From positions 1,893 to 15,700 of the forward strand of contig VAXY01000063.1 in assembly GCA_005885085.1 (NCBI GenBank): a stretch of DNA of 13,808 nucleotides, given 5' to 3'. Below the pieces are notes generated by a model, which saw nothing but the letters and a program-made list of their open reading frames with translations, was not told where the DNA came from and did not search any database. This DNA is from Actinomycetota bacterium. GTDB lineage: Bacteria; Actinomycetota; Thermoleophilia; Gaiellales; Gaiellaceae. Both the position numbers and the translations under genes were made by a program. Below, one piece after another: positions 1 through 5,479 of this stretch (position 1 is its first letter; each line of letters begins with the position of its first letter).

Positions 1-570
1 GCGGACTACCTCGCCATGGCTCCCGAGACGAACATCGGCTCGTCGACGCCGATCGACTCGAGTGGTGGGAACATCGGCTCGGACCTGCGGCGCAAGCTGA
101 TCAACCACGAGGCGGCCTCCCTGCGAGCCCTTGCACAGAGTCACGGACGGAACGCGCACTGGGCCGATCTCGCGGTGCGCAAGGCGACGAACGCCACGGC
201 CGCCGAGGCGCTCAAGCTGAACGTGATCGACGCGGTCGCGCCCACGCTGCCCGCGCTGTTGCAGAAAGCGGACGGCATCAAGACGAAGCCGCGCGGTTAC
301 GTCCTCCACCTCGCCGGCGCGCAGATCCACGACGTGCACCCGAGCTTCTTCACGCGCCTGCTGAACACGCTGATCGACCCGAACATCCTCACGCTGCTCT
401 TCCTCGCCGGCCTCGCCGGGATCGGCTACGAGATCTTCCACCCGGGCGTCGTCCTGCCCGGCGCCCTCGGCCTCGTCGCGCTGATCACGGCGCTGTTCGG
501 CTTCTCGGTGCTCTCGCGGGGGTCGGCCTGCTCGTCGCGGACGTCCACGTCACGTCGCACGGGGCGTTAA
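1..570 (+). CDS. NfeD-family membrane serine protease, 5' fragment (truncated by window and frameshifted)
   Basis: This is the C-terminal part of the ClpP-like protease domain of a long NfeD protein, followed by the start of its membrane region. The reading frame is open from base 1, so the true start and the catalytic serine lie outside the window. The segment ADYLAMAPETNIGSSTPI is typical of the region just after the serine. Lys at codon 32 (bases 94-96), in RRKLINHE, aligns by memory with the catalytic lysine of archaeal PH1510, and AQSHGRN follows as in that family. Hydrophobic segments appear from about codon 122 (LTLLFLAGLAGIGYEIFHPG). After GFSVL the frame turns into Ser/Arg-rich nonsense and stops at 570, while the family sequence resumes in another frame from base 516. 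These proteases are thought to act with the slipin encoded next door. The gene is probably broken, or the assembly has a local deletion. Confidence 0.8.
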   Translation, partial: ADYLAMAPETNIGSSTPIDSSGGNIGSDLRRKLINHEAASLRALAQSHGRNAHWADLAVRKATNATAAEALKLNVIDAVAPTLPALLQKADGIKTKPRGYVLHLAGAQIHDVHPSFFTRLLNTLIDPNILTLLFLAGLAGIGYEIFHPGVVLPGALGLVALITALFGFSVLSRGSACSSRTSTSRRTGR

Positions 571-572
571 CC

Positions 573-920
573 GTGGCCGGCCTGATCTGTCTCGCGGTGG
601 GAGCGATCATGCTCTTCCAGAATGCCCCTGCCCCATACCACACCTCTAAACCGCTGGTGATCACGATCGCGGTCGTGCTCGGCGGGATCTGGGCGTTCGC
701 GGTCGGGAAGGCCTGGTCGGTGCGCCACAAGCCGGTGGAGGTGAGCCCGGAGATGATCGCCGGCGCGGTGGGCGAGGTCCGCCGCGACGGGCTGGTGTTC
801 GTCAACGGCGAGCTCTGGCAGGCGCGCACGACCGGCGGCGAGCAGCTGCGGCCGGGTGAGCGGGTCCGCGTGGAGTCGCTCGACGGTCTCGTCCTCACGG
901 TGCGGCCCGAGGGCACGTAG
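573..920 (+). CDS. NfeD-family protein, 3' fragment: last membrane segments and C-terminal OB-like domain
   Basis: This reading frame carries the rest of the NfeD protein of the previous entry. Recognisable family sequence begins at base 516 (AGVGLLVADVHVTSHGALTVAG), upstream of the GTG at 573, so it is a continuation and not a separate gene. It contains membrane segments (GLICLAVGAIMLF and VITIAVVLGGIWAFAVG). A soluble C-terminal beta-rich domain of about 60 residues follows, with MIAGAVGEVRRDGLVFVNGELWQA typical of the NfeD OB-fold. The GTG at 573 could let this fragment be made alone, resembling a short NfeD, but no convincing ribosome binding site precedes it. It ends 9 bases before the slipin start, consistent with the known NfeD-SPFH operon pairing. 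Confidence 0.75.
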   Translation: MAGLICLAVGAIMLFQNAPAPYHTSKPLVITIAVVLGGIWAFAVGKAWSVRHKPVEVSPEMIAGAVGEVRRDGLVFVNGELWQARTTGGEQLRPGERVRVESLDGLVLTVRPEGT

Positions 921-929
921 GATCGCGAT

Positions 930-1700
930 ATGAGCGCCGCCCTCGTCATCATCGCGATCCTGCTGTTCCTGGTCGTCCTGTTCCTGTTCTCGGCGATCAA
1001 GGTTGCGCGCGAGTACGAGCGGGGGATCGTGTTCCGGCTCGGGCGGCTGCTGCCGGCACCAAAGGGGCCCGGCCTGTTCATCCTGATCCCGGTCGTCGAC
1101 CGGATGGTGAAGGTCGACCTGCGCACGATCACGCTGACCGTGCCGCCGCAGGAAGTGATCACGAAGGACAACGTCCCGGTGCGCGTGAACGCGGTCGCGT
1201 ACTTCAGGATCGTCGACCCGAAGGCGGCGATCGTGCAGATCGAGAACTTCATGGTCGCGACGTCGCAGATCGCGCAGACGACGCTGCGCTCAGTACTCGG
1301 GCAGCACGTCCTCGACGAGCTGCTCTCCGAGCGCGAGAAGATCAACGCGATCCTGCAAGGCATCATCGACGAGGCCACCGCCCCCTGGGGAATCAAGGTG
1401 TCGATCGTCGAGGTGAAGGACGTCGAGATCCCGAGCGGCATGCAGCGCGCGATGGCGCGCCAGGCGGAGGCCGAGCGGGAGCGGCGCGCGAAGATCATCA
1501 ACGCCGAGGGCGAGTTCCAGGCGTCGGAGCGGCTCAAGGACGCGGCCCTCGTGATCGAGGAGCATCCGATCGCCTTGCAGCTCCGCTACCTGCAGACCCT
1601 GCTCGAGATCGGCGGCGCCAACTCCTCCACGATCATCTTCCCGGCCCCCGTTGACCTGATCCGGCCCTTCCTCGAGAAGGCCGACCGCGCGGCCAGCTGA
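930..1700 (+). CDS. Slipin / SPFH (band 7) membrane protein
   Basis: This 256-residue protein is a stomatin-like slipin. Residues 2-24 form one hydrophobic N-terminal membrane segment. It is followed by the SPFH/band 7 domain with the characteristic stretches VAREYERGIVFRLGR, GPGLFILIPVVDRM, VDLRTITLTVPPQEVITKDN and VNAVAYFRI. A charged helical region (about residues 165-205, rich in Ala, Glu and Arg: RQAEAERERRAKIINAEGE) is the oligomerising coiled coil of the family. Slipins form membrane-bound oligomers and are paired with NfeD proteases, matching the upstream neighbour. ATG at 930 is supported by an AGGA about 7 bases upstream and by family length. The stop overlaps the proposed CTG start of the next gene. 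The domain assignment is firm; the cellular role in this organism is inferred. Confidence 0.93.
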   Translation: MSAALVIIAILLFLVVLFLFSAIKVAREYERGIVFRLGRLLPAPKGPGLFILIPVVDRMVKVDLRTITLTVPPQEVITKDNVPVRVNAVAYFRIVDPKAAIVQIENFMVATSQIAQTTLRSVLGQHVLDELLSEREKINAILQGIIDEATAPWGIKVSIVEVKDVEIPSGMQRAMARQAEAERERRAKIINAEGEFQASERLKDAALVIEEHPIALQLRYLQTLLEIGGANSSTIIFPAPVDLIRPFLEKADRAAS

Positions 1701-2497
1701 GCGGCGAGCTTCGGCGCGATCCCGAGTCGGGCCGGGTTGCCGTGATCGCTCCCGGCCGCGCCAGGCGCCCTGGCGCTGCGCGTGCGGCGCTCGAGCCACC
1801 ATCGGCCGGCGAGCTCGAGTTGTGTCCGTTTTGCGCCGGCCACGAGGAGATGACGCCGCCGCAGACGCTCGTGCTGCCCGCGGACAGCGACTGGCGGGTG
1901 CGCGTCGTCCCGAATCTCTACCCCGCGCTCGAGCGGCAGGAGGTCGTCGTGCACAGCCGCCGGCATGTCCGGTCGGTCGCGGAGCTCGACGACATCGAAG
2001 TGGCGCTCACGGCAGAGGCCTGGCGGCTGCGGGCTGAGGCTCACCCCGGTTATGTCCACGCGCTGATCAACGAGGGCCGAGAGGCCGGATCGAGCCTGCC
2101 GCATTCGCACTCGCAGCTCGTCTGGCTACCGGAGCCTCCCACCCGGCACGCGCGGCCCCGCGGCGACGCATTCCTCGAACGCAGCGGGCTCGTCGTGAGC
2201 TGTCCCTGGGCAAGCCGCCTCCCGTACGAGACGGTGATCGCGCCGGGCGAGCCCGATCCGGCAGGGCTGAACAGCAAATTGCTGCCCCCGGCGCTGGCGC
2301 TTCTGGCAGAGCTCGTCCGGCGGCTCCACAGCCTCGAGGGACCGGTTCCGCTGAACGCCTGGGTCGAGTACGACGAGCGGGACTGGCGCCTGGTCCTCCT
2401 ACCGCGCCTGACCGTCCTCGCCGGCCTCGAGCTCGGAGCCGGGATCTTCGTGAACACGCTCCCGCCCGAAGAAGCGGCTCGGCGCCTGAGCGGCTAA
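1697..2497 (+). CDS. Galactose-1-phosphate uridylyltransferase-like (GalT/HIT superfamily) protein, probable CTG start
   Basis: The protein is about 266 residues, shorter than E. coli GalT (about 350). It has the family landmarks: CPFC (Cys43, Cys46) and His90 (in HSRRH), which match zinc ligands, then NEGREAGSSLPHSHSQ. His136-Ser-His138-Ser-Gln140 corresponds to the HPHGQ active site, with His138 as the probable uridylylated nucleophile. The first conventional start is GTG at 1742. However, the typical N-terminus ELRRDPESGR...IAPGRARRP begins upstream of it, and the only candidate start is CTG at 1697, overlapping the slipin stop. I therefore extend to 1697. The true substrate may be another sugar phosphate or nucleotide: HSHSQ differs from HPHGQ and no other Leloir-pathway gene is adjacent. 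It probably sits in one operon with nfeD and the slipin. Confidence 0.8.
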   Translation: MSGELRRDPESGRVAVIAPGRARRPGAARAALEPPSAGELELCPFCAGHEEMTPPQTLVLPADSDWRVRVVPNLYPALERQEVVVHSRRHVRSVAELDDIEVALTAEAWRLRAEAHPGYVHALINEGREAGSSLPHSHSQLVWLPEPPTRHARPRGDAFLERSGLVVSCPWASRLPYETVIAPGEPDPAGLNSKLLPPALALLAELVRRLHSLEGPVPLNAWVEYDERDWRLVLLPRLTVLAGLELGAGIFVNTLPPEEAARRLSG

Positions 2498-2817
2498 CCG
2501 GGCTGCGGCGAGACCGCAGGTGGCGGTTGGTTCGCCTGCACTTCGCGGAAGCGGCGCGCGGCATCGATCGCTGCGCCGAGGTTGAGGCCCTTGTCCTTGG
2601 CCTGCTTGATCAGCATCACGGTCTCGAGGGCGTCGATGTCGTAGATGCGCTGCTTCTTCCCCTTCGTGGGGATCTGCGCCTTGTTCGTCCAGTAGTCCAG
2701 CTGCATCTTCGAAATGCCCGCGATCTGGCAGACCTGGCCGAGGTAGAGCTCGACCTTGCCGAGATGCTCGGCGAGATCGATCGGCTCGAGTAGATCGACC
2801 TGTCGGCTGGGTGCCAT
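2494..2817 (-). CDS. Small MerR-type DNA-binding regulator
   Basis: This 107-residue protein is essentially one winged helix-turn-helix domain of the MerR type: LYLGQVCQIAGISKMQLDYW, then the wing KGKKQRIYDIDALETVMLIKQAKDKGLNL. A short Arg/Gln/Pro-rich tail follows. It lacks a long dimerisation helix and any effector domain such as a metal-binding Cys cluster, so the inducer is unknown. ATG at 2817 is chosen because GAGG sits about 5 bases upstream and the protein begins soon before the domain. The longer frame from ATG 2913 adds 32 unrecognised residues without a ribosome binding site. It lies downstream of gyrA on the same strand, so it could be co-transcribed with gyrBA or have its own promoter in the 133-base gap. 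Its stop codon overlaps the opposing stop of the GalT-like gene. Confidence 0.82.
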   Translation of the reverse strand: MAPSRQVDLLEPIDLAEHLGKVELYLGQVCQIAGISKMQLDYWTNKAQIPTKGKKQRIYDIDALETVMLIKQAKDKGLNLGAAIDAARRFREVQANQPPPAVSPQPG

Positions 2818-2950
2818 GGTTGCCTCGTCCTTTTCCGCGGTGTAACCCCTTGTTTCAAAGGTATACAGCGCCGCTTCCTGAGAGGGAAGGGGTTCCTTCA
2901 AAATCTCCCCCATTTGAGGCAGCTATTTCCGAAGGTTTGTGGCAACACGC
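2818..2950 (-). promoter_or_regulatory. gyrA to MerR-gene spacer with competing inverted repeats
   Basis: This non-coding gap holds three short arms: CTTCC (2874-2878), GGAAGG (2885-2890) and CCTTC (2895-2899). The central arm can pair with either outer arm. No T-run follows, so it does not look like an ordinary intrinsic terminator. A weak TATACC -10-like element lies at 2863-2858 on the minus strand without a good -35. The dyads are candidate operator or RNA structures for the MerR-type gene. Low confidence. Confidence 0.25.
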
Positions 2951-5479
2951 TTACCCAGCGGGCGGGCCTGCGCCGTTCGTCTCCGCGGACGTTTCGGCCT
3001 TGTCCTCGGCGGACTCGACCACGGGCGCAAGGCTCGACACGTGCTCGCCCTCGCGGAGTCGCATCACGATCACACCCTGGGTCGACCGGCCGGACCGCTT
3101 GATGTCGTCGACCGACATCTTGATCACGGTGCCACCGTCGGAGATCAGCATCACCTGGTAGCCGTCGCGGACGACGCGGGAGCCGGCAAGCTGCCCCTTC
3201 GCCTCCGTCAGCTGCACCGTTTTCACGCCCATGCCACCGCGGCCCTTGACCGGATACTCGGACACGCGGGTGCGCTTGCCGTAGCCGTTCTCGGTCACGA
3301 CCAGCACGTCGGCGTCGTCGTGTGCGATGTTCACGGCAATCACCTCGTCGCCTGCGCGAAGCCGCATTCCCTGCACACCTGAGGCGTCGCGGCCCATCGC
3401 TCGCGCATCGGTCTCGTGAAAGCGGATCGCCTGGCCTTTGCGCGACACCATCAGGACATCGTCGTTGCCGGACGAATGACGGACGCCGACGAGCTCGTCG
3501 CCTTCGCGCATCTTGATCGCGATGATCCCGTCCGAGCGGAGCGGCGTGTTGTACGCCGCCAGCTTCGTCTTCTTGACGACACCCTTCTTCGTGGCGAAGA
3601 CCAGGAACTCTGCCTCTTCGAAGCTGCGCGTCTGGATGACCGCACGCACCTGTTCCTCCTGACGGAACGGAAGCAGGTTCTGAATCGCCCGTCCCTTCGA
3701 CTGGCGTGAGCCGAGCGGCAGCTCGTGCACCTTCAGCCGGTAGACCTTGCCGACGTTGGTGAAGAAGAGGATGTAGTCGTGCGTGGACGCGACGAAGAGA
3801 TGCTCGATGTAATCGTCGTCCTTGAGGTCCATGCCCATCACGCCGATGCCGCCGCGCCGCTGCTCGCGGTACGCCGTCACCGGCAGCCGCTTGATGTAGT
3901 TGGAGCGGGTGATCGCGATCACCATGTCCTCTTCCGCGATCAGGTCCTCCAGCTCGAGCTCGTCCTCGGCCTGCACGATCTCCGTGCGGCGGTCGTCGGA
4001 CTTGCCGTAAATCGTCTTCAGCTCGACGAGCTCCTCCTTGATCACGCCGTCGATCCGGGCCGGATCGCCGAGGATCGTCCGCAGCTCGGCGATGCGTTCC
4101 TGCAGGTCGTCGTAGTCCTTCTGGATCTCGTCACGTGCCAGCTTCGTCAGGCGCGACAAACGAAGATCGAGGATCGCCTGCGCCTGGACTTCCGAGAGCT
4201 CGAAGGTGCTCATCAGGCCGTCGCGTGCCGCGTCGGTGTCGGCGGCCGCTCGGATCAGCGCGATCACCTCGTCGATCCGGTCGAGCGCCTTGAGATACCC
4301 CTCGAGGACGTGCGCCCGCTTCTCCGCCTGGCGCAGCTCGTACTTCGACCGCCTGGTAACGACCTCTCGCTGGTAGTCGAGGTAGTAGCGGATCAGCTCG
4401 AGCAGCGAGAGGGTCTGCGGAATCCCCTCGGCCAGGGCGACGGCGTTGTAGCCGAAGGTCGTCTGCAACGGCGTCAGCTTGAAGATCTTGTTCAGGGCGA
4501 CCTGCGGCACAGCCTCGCGCTTCAGCTCGACATAGATACGCATGCCCTCCTTGTCGGAGTGGTCCTGCAGCGCGTCGTCCGACATCGGCACCTCGGTCAG
4601 CGTTCCGGCCTTGACGAGGTCGGCGATCTTCTCGATCACGCCGCCCTCGCCGGCCTTGCGCACTCCGTACGGCAGCTCGGTGATGATGATCGCGCTCTTG
4701 CCACCGCGCAGCTGCTCGATGTGCGCGCGCCCACGCACGGTGATGCGGCCGCGGCCCGAGCGGTACGCGTCACGGATACCGCCGCGACCGACGATCGTGC
4801 CGCCGGTCGGGAAGTCGGGGCCCTTGACGTACTTGGAGAGCCGCTCGACGTCAATCGACGGGTCCTCTATCATCGCCACGATCGCGGCGACCACCTCGCC
4901 GAGATTGTGCGGCGGGATGTTCGTCGCCATGCCGACGGCAATGCCGGCCGAGCCGTTCACGAGCAGATTCGGGAATCGGGACGGAAGCACGGACGGCTCC
5001 CGGCGCGACTCGTCGTAGTTCGGCTGGAAGTCGACGGTATCGGCGTCGATGTCGCGCAGCAGCTCCGTTGCGATGCGCGAAAGTCGTGCTTCGCTGTAGC
5101 GCATCGCTGCCGGCGGGTCGCCGTCGATCGAGCCGAAGTAACCCTGGCCGTCGACGAGCGGATAGCGAAGCGAGAAAGGCTGTCCCATTCGGACGAGGGC
5201 GTCGTAGATCGCGGCATCGCCGTGCGGGTGGTAGTTGCCCATCACGTCGCCGACGACGCGTGCCGACTTCCGCGTCGGACGATTCGGTTGGAGGCCCGCC
5301 TCGTGCATCGCATACAGCACGCGCCGGTGCACCGGCTTCAAGCCGTCGCGCACGTCGGGGAGCGCACGGCTCACAATCACGCTCATCGCGTAATCGAGGA
5401 AGCTGGTGCGGACCTCCTGGTCTAGCTCGCGGGTCTCGACGCGGCCGGCGCCGAGCGGTTCCGGCGTCAGATCAGACAT
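2951..5479 (-). CDS. gyrA: DNA gyrase subunit A
   Basis: GyrA forms the A2B2 gyrase that introduces negative supercoils into DNA using ATP. The 842-residue length is normal. The breakage-reunion domain has VSRALPDVRDGLKPVHRR (about 37-53), the quinolone-pocket loop HPHGDAAIYD (84-93) and AAMRYSE with catalytic Tyr128 (E. coli Tyr122). The GyrA box QRRGGIG (about 540-546) opens the C-terminal beta-pinwheel and separates this from topoisomerase IV ParC. Ala89 stands at the position of E. coli Ser83, as in mycobacteria. The ATG overlaps the gyrB stop by 8 bases (ATGTCTGA), indicating translational coupling. The strand points away from the proposed origin. The assignment is secure. Confidence 0.98.
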   Translation of the reverse strand: MSDLTPEPLGAGRVETRELDQEVRTSFLDYAMSVIVSRALPDVRDGLKPVHRRVLYAMHEAGLQPNRPTRKSARVVGDVMGNYHPHGDAAIYDALVRMGQPFSLRYPLVDGQGYFGSIDGDPPAAMRYSEARLSRIATELLRDIDADTVDFQPNYDESRREPSVLPSRFPNLLVNGSAGIAVGMATNIPPHNLGEVVAAIVAMIEDPSIDVERLSKYVKGPDFPTGGTIVGRGGIRDAYRSGRGRITVRGRAHIEQLRGGKSAIIITELPYGVRKAGEGGVIEKIADLVKAGTLTEVPMSDDALQDHSDKEGMRIYVELKREAVPQVALNKIFKLTPLQTTFGYNAVALAEGIPQTLSLLELIRYYLDYQREVVTRRSKYELRQAEKRAHVLEGYLKALDRIDEVIALIRAAADTDAARDGLMSTFELSEVQAQAILDLRLSRLTKLARDEIQKDYDDLQERIAELRTILGDPARIDGVIKEELVELKTIYGKSDDRRTEIVQAEDELELEDLIAEEDMVIAITRSNYIKRLPVTAYREQRRGGIGVMGMDLKDDDYIEHLFVASTHDYILFFTNVGKVYRLKVHELPLGSRQSKGRAIQNLLPFRQEEQVRAVIQTRSFEEAEFLVFATKKGVVKKTKLAAYNTPLRSDGIIAIKMREGDELVGVRHSSGNDDVLMVSRKGQAIRFHETDARAMGRDASGVQGMRLRAGDEVIAVNIAHDDADVLVVTENGYGKRTRVSEYPVKGRGGMGVKTVQLTEAKGQLAGSRVVRDGYQVMLISDGGTVIKMSVDDIKRSGRSTQGVIVMRLREGEHVSSLAPVVESAEDKAETSAETNGAGPPAG

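Noticed and set aside
514..516. Programmed ribosomal frameshift in nfeD
   Set aside because: No slippery heptamer or downstream structure is apparent, and residues seem to be missing, which frameshifting would not explain.
485..1537. 350-codon minus-strand open frame opposite nfeD and the slipin
   Set aside because: Ser/Arg/Thr-rich shadow of clearly homologous plus-strand genes.
2818..2913. Longer start (ATG 2913) for the MerR-type gene
   Set aside because: The 32 extra residues are unrecognised and lack a ribosome binding site, whereas ATG 2817 has GAGG at good spacing.
3725..5425. 566-codon open frame on the plus strand opposite gyrA
   Set aside because: Product is a His/Val/Arg/Asp/Leu-rich string with no domain; it mirrors the codon structure of gyrA in GC-rich DNA.
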